Source of the DNA: Protonemura montana
Taxonomy: Eukaryota; Arthropoda; Insecta; Plecoptera; Nemouridae
Assembly (NCBI GenBank): GCA_947568835.1
Contig: OX387611.1
Location: forward strand, 2,050,001 to 2,114,000
Length of the DNA stretch: 64,000 nt
Direction: 5' to 3'
Program-made: the position numbers and the translations under genes
Shown: positions 54,433 through 64,000 of the stretch, piece by piece
Numbering within the stretch: the first letter of the stretch is position 1
Layout of the letters: every line of letters begins with the position of its first letter
The notes under the pieces: generated by a model
What the model was told of the DNA's origin: nothing
Seen by the model: only the letters and a program-made list of their open reading frames with translations
Database searches by the model: none

Positions 54433-55592
54433 TTACTGAGGTCTATATCTAGGATTACTGGATACAACTAATCGGCTAAACCACTTGTCCGATCGAGACG
54501 AAACAAAAAATAGGCGACTCATCACACTATTCACAAAAAGATTGACGCTTTTAAAAATCTAAAGATTTATTTTATCTTATAGTTACACGCATTGTAAAAG
54601 GGCCTGTTCAAGGCGTTTTTTCCAGCTGTGGATCCCAAATTTCTTCAATTAGTTAACACGACCAAACTGCACATATAAAATACTCTAGCTAACTAATTTG
54701 AAAAGCCGCTCTTAGAAGTTGTATCCAGTTTTTACCTACTTCTATATTATTCTTAGAAGTGTTTTTCCGGAAAATGTGTTCTAAAAGATATTTTTTAGTT
54801 GCTGAAACAGTTTTTATTAACCACAATTAATAAATTCAAAATATGATTTTGTTCCCTGGATCCCTTAGAAAAAGAAGATGGAAGCGCTACCACCACCTTA
54901 AGATAAGATACTTTTTTTTTAAACTCTGCCTACAATTTTCCTATGCTACAAATCGTCCAAACAACTCAGGTCTGTTTCCAGGCTGTACAACATGATAGAA
55001 CTCAGTACATATTTTTAACTTCTATAACAACGCGCCCTTATCCCTTTTATCCAACAAAAAAATTAGTATTTGAAAAGGAGATTTTGTTTATGAACTTGCA
55101 TGTTCTTAGTCAATACTTTTCTCCAAGAAATTTAGTCATTACGCACGGCGAGCCAGGCTCTATAAGTGAAATGAGTCGCAATTCAATAAAATTTGTTTAT
55201 TTCCCATTGTAATTCATGTCACGGGTTTTGTCACAGAAACATATCAAAACAGGTTTCGGAAATTTTGTATGTTATAAATAACATGCTGTACAATCATCTC
55301 TAGTTTCAATCACACAGTATTTACTGTCGCTGTTACTCAAACTTACAATTTTCTGTAAATTGTGCTGGACATTATCTGTATTTGTTTGGAACGTACAGGC
55401 CATGCCGTCCAGTTCAGGAATTATTAAAGTTGGGTAGGCGTTCACCAATCATGTATGAACGTATGGATCGCGTGACTTTCTATGTCTAGGTCGAGGGGCC
55501 GGTGCACCGGGGTGGAAGTGAGATCGATATGATTTATTAATAGAAATAACATAGCGTTTCTGTGGCGAGTATGGAACAAACTGATTTATTAT
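54433..55592 (+). other. Remainder of OR-5 intron 1
   Basis: About 1.16 kb. Parts near 54640-54860 match sequence upstream of exon 2 in OR-3 (40670-40900). An 89-codon frame at 54943-55212 has no recognisable motif or splice context and is not called. Confidence 0.4.
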
Positions 55593-55643
55593 TCCTAACC
55601 TAACCTTACCTAACCTAACCTAACCTTGCCTAACCTAACCTAC
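55593..55643. repeat. Short interstitial TTAGG-type array
   Basis: The plus strand reads cctaacctaaccttacctaa, then more CCTAA units with single changes, in total about ten units. TTAGG is the usual insect telomere repeat. The array is too short and imperfect, and lies inside a gene cluster, so it is an internal copy and not a chromosome end. Confidence 0.7.
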
Positions 55644-55680
55644 TTATACTGTCCCTGCCTCACGGTGTACCTAGTGTGCA

Positions 55681-56158
55681 GTGAGATGTTACACTCATTA
55701 TAAATTTGCTTTAAAATTAAAATTGTTTAAAATTGCTTTTCCTCGGCCGCTCGGAAACAACCAATTTTGCCAATCACTTTTAGCAATTTTGGAGAAATTG
55801 CTAGAACGATGCGTGGCAAATCATCTTAATGAATGTCTAAAATTATTTATTATCATTTATTAATTACAATTTGGTTTTCACTCAGGGAAAAGCACGAATG
55901 ATCTCTTACTCCTATTTGCTGACCTTGTTAATTCAAATTTAAATTGTATCAATAATGTATTAGCTTTTTTTGTTGATTTTTCAAAGGCTTACGATACTCT
56001 CAACCATGGAAAGCTCATGTTTTCTTTAAATCATGTTGGTATCAGAGGACCTCTCCTGAACTGGTTCATTAAGTATCTGGAAAAAAGGCATTTTGTTTTG
56101 AGCGTGGGCAACGCATGCAGCGTTCCTCAAATTTGTAGGTCAGGAGTCCCCGACTTAT
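55681..56158 (+). mobile_element. Internal fragment of a non-LTR reverse transcriptase
   Basis: With one or two frame breaks it reads LEKLLERCVANHLNECL, FGFHSGKSTNDLLL, FFVDFSKAYDTLNHGKL and GIRGPLLNWFIKYLEKRHF, all RT palm and finger motifs. It ends before the catalytic FADD block and has no 3' tail. It directly abuts the surviving end of OR-5 exon 2, so it was probably cut down by the same rearrangement that removed most of that exon. Confidence 0.75.
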
Positions 56159-56999
56159 AAATGGAGAGAAACTTCGAACTACGGTTCAAGTAAGAACACT
56201 TTATTGACTTTTGTATTTTGTGTTAATTTTTTTTATCTACTTTATATTTTGTACATAATTATTTCATACGCTTAGCTCAGACAATACATTCCACATATTG
56301 TGGATTTTTTATAATGATTCAATTACTAAAATTAAGAAGTTGGTTCGAAGCGGAAATCTTGATGAGTTAAAAAAGTAGATAAGAAAAAAGATCCATCGAA
56401 TTGTGATGTTTTTTGTCGTTTTTTGCAGGCAAGTCGCAAAACCATAACATAAACAAACCCTTTGCAATTTCATTGTCTTATTGGCACTTAAACGCTTCCG
56501 ACCTAAATCACAGGAAATAATAGCTATGAGTAAAATAATATTTGTCCTCACTTTTTTGAACATAAAGATTGACTATCGTGACATCTCGTAGCAAATGAAC
56601 GAGCTACCTGCTTGCCTGGGCTTCCTAAAAGTCGATACTCTTCCAGGTCTGTCTACCCATTCGAGGTAACCCAACCAGGCATATTAGAAGTTGCCTTTGT
56701 GATATTTTCCTGCTACTTCATACACGCCTCGTTCATGGCCATCAGCTACAATCTGATGATCCTCTGCATGTTCCTCAACGTGCGCAGTCAACTGAAGATC
56801 TTGAATCACAAGTTCGGTCCTCTTCGGTCCTCTTCGGTCCTCTGCAGAGGCCGCGGTGCGCGATAAACGAGAAGTTGGTGCTGAGAGTCTGACGTTAATA
56901 GAAGGACAACAAGATGCGGTGGAAAATTCTTCGCTAGACACAGACCTGGAGGTGACACACGGAAGCTAAGAACACTTGGAAAGCAGACAAGGTAACCGA

Positions 57000-57599
57000 T
57001 TTCTAAAATAGAGGCGATTGTGAGGATTTTCGGGTCTAAAAATAAAATAAAATAAAACAGCTGGAATACACTATACACTGTAATAATCTCACAATGCGTT
57101 TGGCATCTTAGAGCGCATCTGCCAACCAAAACCAAAGCTCCCCGGCTGTTCAGTGATCCGTTAAAAGTAATTAACAGACCGCTAAAAAAATGCATGATTG
57201 GCTGTTGCCAAGCAAATAAAAAATTAACGGAAAGCTGTAAAACCGATACTGAGACTATTATACGACTTTCTTAATTCAATACTTGGCATTTCATGGTATA
57301 TTTGAATTTTCTCTTACACCAAGTCGTTTGTTCTATGAAAATAAATAAATTTCCTTCGAGCTTGAAAAATGTGTCAATGTGAAAGGAGATTCATTCAATT
57401 TCCTAAATTTTTTACGCAGTCGATGCATTTACACCTGAATTTACAGGCAAAGCTGTACGTGGTCCAACTCAGCGCCGCAGGTAAAACTAATTCTAGTTAC
57501 GGTGCCCTCTAACAATGAACGCTAGTTAGCACAGTTCCCAACTAGATTATAATTAGCCGTGTTTTTTTTACAACACAAATTTAGGATAATTGTACTGTG
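57000..57599. other. Stretch right of OR-5 exon 3
   Basis: The first about 90 bases follow the intron after exon 3 of other ORs. Then similarity ends. No exon 4 or other gene is seen. Confidence 0.4.
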
Positions 57600-57850
57600 A
57601 AATCTGATTTCAATTGCAAACGCTTGCAATGCACGGGCTATTTTAATTCTTAGGAACACTAAAAACCTCTCAAAAATTTATGCCCGAACGGGGAGTGGAA
57701 CCCTGATCTCCACCTGTCGCGGCTGCTGCTCTAACCAATTGAGCTACTTGGACCCCGATCTCCACCTGTCGCGGGTGTTGCTCTAACCAATTGACACATA
57801 ATTTTTGAAATGATTTTAGTGTATTTGATGAGAATGATGGATGATCCGTT
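57600..57850 (-). repeat. tRNA-derived SINE with a partly doubled head
   Basis: It contains the tail (gcaaacgcttgcaatgcacg), then the tRNA-like part ctccacctgtcgcggctgct with ctaaccaattgagctacttg, followed by a second partial copy at about 57752-57795. It belongs to the family of the 15.4 kb SINE. Confidence 0.65.
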
Positions 57851-58164
57851 CGAGTTTCTGTTTGGGCATCAATTTTAGTGAGGGCATTAGTGTTCCTAAT
57901 ACGGAATTATACTCGCTGCTCATAAATTCAAACTGATTTTTTCCTCAACTACCAGCAAAAAATGCACATAAATTGAATGAACCTTTCGTCGTTTGTTTCC
58001 TTGCTTGCTCTAAGCTCATTGCTTCAGCGTTGTTTTGATTTATTTTGGCCAAAACAAACCTCTCAGTATAAAGATGAAATCTTATAATAAATTGCAATGC
58101 GTGGGATATTTTATTATTATGAACACTATAAACGTCTCAAAAATATATGCCCAAACGGGAAATC

Positions 58165-58415
58165 CAACGTCAACGTCAAATTGGAGTTATTCGAGTTTGA
58201 CAGATTGTGACGTGGTATAGCGTCACTAGAATCACAGTGACTGTGAGAATTCACAGCCTCGTGGTTCTTCTCCTTGGAGATCCGTCATTCTCATCAAATA
58301 CACTAAAATTGTCTCAAAAAGCCAGTGTCCAAATAGCTCAATGGTTCAGAGCAACTCCAGCGATAGGTGGAGATCGGGGTTTGAGTCCCCGTTTGTGCAT
58401 CATTTTGCAGTTTTT
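58165..58415 (+). repeat. tRNA-derived SINE, plus-strand copy
   Basis: It contains gtggtatagcgtcactagaa, then ccaaatagctcaatggttca, aggtggagatcggggtttga and gtccccgtttgtgcatcatt. The B-box-like ggtttgagtcc is kept. Confidence 0.65.
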
Positions 58416-58955
58416 GTATCAAACGTAGAGGATATTGAACAAATGATCAATTTCCTCTTTGGTAACCTTAACTTTGAGATATTTAGTTGTAAAGGATCCG
58501 GCAGAAATCTGTTTATTGGACAGTTATTATTCGTATACAACGTCAAAAATATATCTGGATGTCACTTTATGAAAAAGTAGGGCTCGTTGACAGCTCCGGG
58601 GTTCCATTGGGCCGGGCCTCCAGTTGATTCTAAAAATAACAATAAAAATCATCAGTTGGCTTTGAAAGCGTGGGAAAAAATTCGGTGAAAATAATCGGGA
58701 TAAATAAGGATGCGAGAAAAGAACCAATTCGACAACTTTGGGATTTGCAACAAAGACTGGAAGAAAGTTTACAGCCAACCAAACTGAACACAAACTGACC
58801 CAAAGATTGTGGTCACAAATAACTTGGACGGAAAGAAAATAACTGCCATACAGATTTTTTAGAGATAATTTGCTTTCATAACATCAAAATGTGCGGGTGG
58901 TATTTGTTAAACTTTGATAAGGTTTCAATTTTTAATGTGTTGGTGGTGTAAGTAA
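58416..58955. other. Non-coding stretch
   Basis: Only short frames, none with recognisable features. This could be downstream DNA of the cysteine-rich gene that lies to the right on the minus strand. Confidence 0.3.
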
Positions 58956-59087
58956 GTGGTGGTGGTGGTGGTGGTGGTGGTGGTGGTGGTGGTGGTGGTG
59001 GTGGTGGTGGTGGTGGTGGTGGTAGTGGTGGTGGTGGTAGTGGTGGTGGTAGTGGTGGTGGTGGTGGTGGTAGTGGTGGTGGTACAG
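58956..59087. repeat. GGT trinucleotide microsatellite
   Basis: About 130 bases of GGT repeats with a few AGT interruptions toward the right end. Long poly-Val, poly-Thr and poly-Pro frames across it are by-products. Confidence 0.95.
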
Positions 59088-59150
59088 AACCGCACTTTAA
59101 CCCCGTCACCGAACCCCATGGCAAGCAACGCCTCACCCCATAGCACGTTG

Positions 59151-59633
59151 TCAGATGTCAGTGCACACTTTGTCGACGCAGACCATGCCTTCCGGGCAGG
59201 CGTCGTAACCGCTGCAGTCCACCACCATGTCGCGGCTGGAACGGAGAGCCACAAGACATGTTAAACACTGTCTTGAACACTAATAACCACTCAAAACAAG
59301 TGTGTTCAATCGGGAACTGAACACCGGAAGAGGTAAAAAGAAATATTTTCATGTCATCAAGCGACACAACTTTCTCTGTTGCTTGACTTCTGTTATTCTT
59401 CAGTACATTTTTTTCTTATCGAGTAACATAAATAAGTGTAAAATATACTTTTGTCATAGTTAGCGACTCATCGATCGGCTTCTCTTTGCCCTAGATTTGG
59501 TTGTACGTACAGTAGTGAAGGTTTCTGAGTTTGAGAGGGTGGGATCTCGGGGGCGCACTTCCCATTGTTGCAACGCTCCCTGTCGCGGCATGGCGGAGAG
59601 CACTCAACCTGCTGGCGGAGAAAGCCCCCCCTC
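59151..59633 (-). CDS. Two exons of a secreted cysteine-rich protein (left copy)
   Basis: The first exon starts at 59633 after a ctcttgcag acceptor and encodes VECSPPCRDRERCNNGKC, then SLLYVQPNLG and on to a stop at about 59468. A second open exon, 59235-59151, starts after ccgttccag and encodes MVVDCSGYDACPEGMVC then VDKVCTDI and stop. Both carry four cysteines in a C-x3/5-C-x5-C-x4-C order. How the two are spliced is unclear, because no good donor is seen at the end of the first. They may be alternative terminal exons for the signal-peptide exons at 63.3-63.6 kb, or part of a tandem paralogue. The family is not recognised. Confidence 0.5.
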
Positions 59634-60825
59634 CTGCAAGAGCAAAGCGGGACTTGAGATAATACCAAGGTGGAGCTGTCATACTCGTGTCCTCTTTATC
59701 TTACCTAAGGACTAGTTTTGAAAATAATTAAAATCCATTTTTTTCTGCTAAGTCAACACGAGTAGTTTTTCCGACGGATGCCGATTACTTTCTCAAGAAC
59801 GAAAGCAGATCGATGAAGTTGCGAAAAGTCAGGAAAATCAGTTGATTTACCAAGCAATAAGTCGTCCAGTATGATAGAGTTTTTATCAAGAGGAAGATTA
59901 TGAAAATCTAGCAGTGCACCCGCAGCTGCCGTGCGTAAAGTGAAAGATAAGTTTGATGTGATTAATTTGATTAATTTGAGTTGATTTCAGTTCCTAAGAA
60001 AAGATCTTTTCGAGGGTTACTCTGTAGAAAAAGGTTGACCCTCTTTCTTAGTTTTAAGGCTTAGACTCATTGTCCAGGTTCAATCTCCCTCAAATCCAAC
60101 TCCTATATTGCTTAATTTGGACCATCTTTGCTTGCTTTAAGGGGAAGAATCTATGTCCATATAATTATGTGATTAGTGTTTTGAGTGATAAGAATTACCG
60201 TTGTGATACTGATCCTGTGGAAAACGATCTAATTGAGGTTTTATTTACTGCTCAATTTTGAACCACTTTAATCTGAATCAGTTCTTATTAACACGATTTA
60301 ATTCCACGTTCGATTTCGTGTCAGAATAAACCATAAAAAAATGCCAATAGTCGCAGGTAAGACGCCAAATTTTCAGGACAGCCTTGAAAAGTAGCAAAGA
60401 AACTGTTGATTTGTCGTTTTTTCTCATTTTTAACATCTGCATACATCTGTTGTACTTCATGCCACTTATTTAAATTTATTAATTGCGTATTTTTACGTAT
60501 TACTAACATTTAAATTACACATTTCACACTAAACACTTTGTGTTTGAAAAACCTGTTGCAAATTCATGGCATGCTTAAAAATTCAAACTTTTTTTGCGGC
60601 TTCAAAAGTTGACGCAAAAGAATTGTCACCTGTTTTTGCAATCCGTCACTCAAAATCAAGATTAGTCGAAATAATCTCTAAAAAACTTGGTAAGTATATT
60701 TTGTTAAAAAATCCATATTTCATGCTTAGGGTGCTTGAAATAGAAGGTTAACTCATAGATGATTAACATAATAGTCAGAAATAACATTCTCATTTCAAAT
60801 TGGTCGTGGAATCTTCCGCCTTGTC
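59634..60825. other. Spacer, partly duplicated
   Basis: 59670-59870 is repeated at 61170-61370 (gaaagcagatcgatgaagtt). A plus-strand frame at 60566-60689 (KVDAKELSPVFAIRHSKSR) ends at a strong donor, acttg/gtaagt, and could be a first exon of an unknown gene, with low confidence. Nothing else is assigned. Confidence 0.35.
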
Positions 60826-61365
60826 GCGGCTGGAACGGAGAGCCACAAGACATGTTAAACACTGTCTTGAACACTAATAACCGCTCAAAACAAGTGTGTT
60901 CAATCGGGAACTAAACACCGGAAGAGGTAAAAAGAAATATTGTCATGTCATCAAGCGACACAACTTTCTCTGTTGCTTGACTTCTGTTATTCTTAACCTA
61001 GATTTGGTTGTACGTACAGTAGTGAAGGTTTCTCAGTTTTAGTGGCTGGGATTTGAACTTGGCATACTCCAGAACGGCACTCCTGGTTGATGCCGCATGT
61101 CCGCGAGCACCCAGCCCCGTCGCGAAGAGAGCTCTCCTTCCTGCAAGAGCAAAGTGGGGCTTGAGATAATACCAAGGTGGAGCTGTCATACTCGTGTCCT
61201 CTTTATCTTACCTAAGGACTAGTTTTGAAAATAATTAAAATCCATTTTTTTCTGCTAAGTTAACACGAGTAGTTTTTCCGACGGATGCCGATTACTTTCT
61301 CAAGAACGAAAGCAGATCGATGAAGTTGCGAAAAGTCAGGGAAATCAGTTGATTTACCAAGCATC
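60826..61365 (-). repeat. Duplicated copy of 59230-59860
   Basis: From gtcgcggctggaacggagag through the Cys exon to tgatttaccaagca this segment repeats 59230-59860 closely outside the exon core. The codons between the acceptor and KPSLLYVQPNLG differ more than the flanks, suggesting that the mature cysteine region has diverged faster. The terminal exon of the left copy is missing here. Confidence 0.75.
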
Positions 61366-61953
61366 ACCGAAATTACCGCCGTCAAGATGGTCTATTTTGC
61401 CAACATACATTCCCACTTACAATACGCCATCATACTCTGGGGCCACAGTGCTCAAGCGAATATAATTTTTAAAATACAAAAGAGAGCAATCCGCATAATG
61501 GCCAAGGCCAGTAGTGACCCCTGTGCCGATATATTCAATAAAGACTCATGCCGGCCCCTTTTCAAAAAGTTTCATATTATACCGTTACCATGTGTATATA
61601 TATTCAACTGCATTATTTTTGTACATAACAACAAACAAACAGCCCCTCCTAATAGCAACCCGCATGACACTAGGAAGACAGGAAACCTTCCCCTAGCAAA
61701 ACACCATCTCTCAATTTTAACTAAAGGCCCTCTTTATGCTGGAGCCAAATTGTACAATGCTCTCCCGACACAGATTAAAGCTAGCAGTGAAAATACTTTT
61801 AATTATAAATTAAAAGAATTTTTATTGTGTTACTGTTTCTACTCTACTGACGAATATTATGAAAAATGTAAATATTTGTAAATACATTTTATATCAAACG
61901 ATAGGAATTATCCTGACTGTCTCAATATCTTTGTGATTCTTTGGACAATAAAA

Positions 61954-62018
<65 letters not shown>

Positions 62019-63633
62019 GTCGTCCAGTATGAAATAATCTCTAAAAAACTTGTTTAGTAAAAAAAAATAGAAATAGAAAAAAATAGAAAAAATAGAAAAT
62101 TAACCCACAGGTGATTAAAATTAAATTCAGAAATAACATTCTCATTTGAAATTGGTAGTGGAATCTTGTCTAGGCTGGGGTTGAATAATACGCGTCGTAT
62201 TTGAACAATTTCTCAGCTATTAAGCATTAAATCGGCATAATGTTTATACCTTTATGACCGTATCTCATTTTTATTCTATTTGAAAAACATTTTGTGTTGG
62301 AAAGTACAGAAAAAATTGTAAAAAACAGATTTTTCAGTGTGTTTTTTCAAGAATTCTTGCTCTTGTTACTCGCAATAAGCTGTCGTATTGGATTTTGATT
62401 TGTGTTAACATTTTATGTGTATTATTTTTTGTTTAATTTTGAGTAATAAACAACCACTTAAACGTAGTTAAGCTTCCCCCAACCATCGCTCAAGTGCTAA
62501 AAAAACAGTATATTATTGAAGCTTGAGAATGCCACGGGCTTGCACGAGGTAGATATTTTAGTATTTAAAATAGTCATTAAAAGTGTTGCATTTCACTTGA
62601 ATTGCGTATTTTGATCATATTTGTTTCAACTGCACTTTGCAATTAAAGACATTTTGAATTTGAAATATCTGTTGAAAGATCTCGGAAATTAAATTAGTAT
62701 CCACGGCGTTCTAAGTCGATGAAATGCTAAGTAAAGGACAACGAAATTTTCCAACGTTTCGTAACTCGTACCTGTCACTTCTTCAAGGGTAAGAGCAGTC
62801 CTGACATTTTTTCGATAGCGAAAGAACCACACAAAATTATAACAATTACCTAGTAGCCGCTATTGTGACGTGAAAACACAAATGCAATACAGTTCAAATA
62901 GTGTTTTGTCAAAACTAGTGCTATGGTTAGATTGTGCAGACATGAGTCTAAAAACCAGTAAAATTACGAAGTCCTGTTTCCATATTTCCATAAAAGTCGA
63001 CACAAGAAAACTGGGTTCTGTTCCAAAACTGAATTAAAATTATGGAAGGTCGCATTTAGAAGCGATTCATTTTTTAAGTTTCAATTTTTTTAAGGCGTGA
63101 TTTGGTGTGTTTGTTTAACAGTACAATAGTATTCTTAAGCCAATCAAGTGAACGGTTTTTTTATGGTTAAACCTCAAAAAATCATACACCAGCGGCTCTA
63201 GTAACCTTAGGAAAATCAAAATTTACTGAGATAGTTTTTGTCTTTCGGTCCTATGTAATACGCCAAATGTAATACTTCCACTTGGTGCTCTTCGACAGGA
63301 GCAGGCTACTCACAGCATCTGGTTGAGAGAGTCCTTGGCGTTTACTGCCCGCGGCCAGTTGAGTTCGCACACGTTGTTAATACACCCGTAGCCTGTAGGG
63401 CACGGTGTAGGGCACCCTGGTGTCCGGCGCACCAAGCTGTGTCCTGGTGCCCTGGAAAATCATGGACAAGGAAAGCCAAGTGAGGTTAAGCGACTTTTCC
63501 ATTTACAAAACTGTTCAATTAGAGTTAATCTAAACTTGACTGAGAGATGGCGTTTCTATTCAACTTTTAAAATAAGCGAAGCGAAATATTTACCCTGTGT
63601 CGGCGGCAGACAGCGCTCCAGCGACGGCCAGCC
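60998..63633 (-). CDS. Secreted cysteine-rich protein, 5' end outside or unresolved
   Basis: Three exons join in phase: 63633-63594, 63451-63314 and 61140-60998. The first ends a signal peptide (LAVAGALSAADTG). The second holds CPTPCPTGYGCINNVC, then a linker to NAKDSLNQM, and has a consensus gtgagt donor. The third holds CSRTCGINQECRSGVC and PSLLYVQPNLG before a TAA. Junction codons are complete (GG/G and CT/G). Each Cys exon carries one C-x3-C-x5-C-x4-C module. The start codon exon is not identified and should lie right of 63633. Small secreted proteins with such modules occur in many insects in defence or extracellular roles, but no function can be claimed. The 2.2-kb intron between the second and third exons contains a retrotransposon insertion. 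Confidence 0.6.
61366..62017 (+). mobile_element. 5'-truncated non-LTR element with ATT tail
   Basis: An open frame (61387-61881) covers the post-RT region: MVYFANIHSHLQYAIILWGH, RPLFKKFHIIPLPCVYIF, KGPLYAGAKLYNALPTQIK and CYCFYSTDEYYEKC, then a 3' UTR and a long ATT run at about 61948-62016. The uninterrupted site is seen at about 59850-59862 (accaagcaataagtcgtcc). Target duplication is absent or very short. The ATT tail is long and clean, which fits a young insertion. Confidence 0.9.
62018..63313. other. Intronic stretch of the cysteine-rich gene
   Basis: About 1.3 kb, AT-rich, with no open frame of note and no recognised repeat apart from the continuation of the duplicated unit at 62018-62060. 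Confidence 0.4.
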
Positions 63634-63734
63634 CTGGAATCAGACGAGAAGCCGATCAGCGGGCAAGAAGAGAAAGAAGACCACCTTCGAAGACATGCTC
63701 AAATCTAGCGTAGCGCAGTGTTACTACAAACTCA

Positions 63735-64000
63735 TGGCGGCCACCCACCCAACGGCCGTCACAGCGCAATGTTGTTTAACTTTCATCCCTACACTCTCCC
63801 AAACAGAACTGGTCATGTGTATGATGGTCACCCATCCAATACCTGACTCAGCGCAGTGTTGCTTAACTGGCATCTCTCCAACCTCTCCCCCGAACAGAAC
63901 TGGTCATGTGTATGATGATCACCCATCCAATACCCGATCCAGCGCAGTGTTGCTTAACTTTCATCCCTCCAACCTCTCTCCCGAACACAACTGGTTATGT
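63735..64000 (-). repeat. Tandem 5S-rRNA-like repeats, 91-base period
   Basis: Three units up to the window edge. On the minus strand each reads agttaagcaacactgcgctg, then a tattggatgggtgaccat segment. That is the 5S rRNA internal region (AAGUUAAGCA, then UUGGAUGGGUGACC). The period measured between the last two units is 91 bases, shorter than a 5S gene of about 120. The array may continue beyond the window. Confidence 0.7.

Larger units (their letters stand above)
53577..56991 (+). pseudogene. OR-5: decayed odorant receptor (exons 1, part of 2, and 3)
   Basis: Exon 1 at 53577-53619 is intact (MSVLEKNMQMLQVTG). Of exon 2 only the last about 30 bases remain (56159-56191, ERNFELRFK, then gtaagaac); its front is replaced by an internal RT fragment. 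Exon 3 (56647-56991) is open through LMILCMFLNVRSQLKILN, but then has a 10-base duplication (tcttcggtcc run at about 56815-56840) that shifts the frame, and a TTG to TAA change in the conserved SLEHLE stretch near 56967. No exons 4-8 are found downstream. Intron 1 holds the 26-base minisatellite. It is a clear pseudogene. Confidence 0.85.

Noticed and set aside
53723-54471. Three overlapping long open frames (157, 238 and 205 codons) reading as repeat proteins
   Set aside because: They are all translations of the 26-base minisatellite, which has no stop in any forward frame.
54943-55212. 89-codon frame in OR-5 intron 1
   Set aside because: No motif, no splice signals and no duplicate in the other OR introns.
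55593-55643. Chromosome end (telomere)
   Set aside because: The array is only about ten imperfect units with unique sequence and genes on both sides.
58876-59264. Poly-Val, poly-Thr and poly-Pro frames
   Set aside because: They are by-products of the GGT microsatellite in different frames and strands.

Overview
The window is eukaryotic nuclear DNA from an insect: AT-rich, with intron-split genes and many retrotransposon remnants. The insect call rests on five gene copies of the insect odorant receptor family (7tm_6), which is confined to insects, and on a short TTAGG-type array. The sequence does not show the order or species.

The backbone is a cluster of odorant receptor (OR) genes, numbered here from left to right. 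OR-1 (minus strand, 3' end outside the window) and OR-2 (minus, complete) lie on the left. OR-3 (plus, complete), OR-4 (plus, broken by a retrotransposon in exon 2) and OR-5 (plus, decayed) lie on the right. An orphan OR terminal exon lies at 36.3 kb. OR-1 to OR-4 share one eight-exon plan with the same intron phases. OR-2 and OR-3 each join into an uninterrupted 443-residue frame. OR-1 resembles OR-4, and OR-2 resembles OR-3, in exon 4 and its neighbouring intron. The left and right halves therefore look like arms of an inverted duplication centred near 33 kb.

Mobile DNA fills the rest. A PIF/Harbinger element (8.86-13.35 kb) carries a transposase gene with one frameshift and a convergent SANT/Myb-like gene. 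A nearly pristine non-LTR retrotransposon (26.18-32.38 kb, minus) has two intact reading frames, an 11-bp target duplication and a 5' end that can be drawn as an HDV-like ribozyme. A second, truncated L1/Tx1-like element lies at 34.0-35.7 kb. There are also at least eight 5'-truncated or fragmentary non-LTR pieces, a 693-bp element with long terminal inverted repeats and a 9-bp target duplication, foldback elements at 38 kb, tRNA-derived SINEs, 5S-rRNA-like repeats, and a 26-bp minisatellite inside OR-5.

The right edge (59-64 kb, minus) holds exons for small secreted cysteine-rich proteins with a repeated C-x3-C-x5-C-x4-C module. One stretch there has been duplicated, and one copy was later hit by a non-LTR insertion.

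OR proteins are expected to work with the co-receptor Orco as odorant-gated channels in olfactory neurons. Orco is not in this window. All gene models are read by eye from open frames, splice signals and comparison among the copies within the window; no database or transcript was consulted, and positions may be off by one or two bases.
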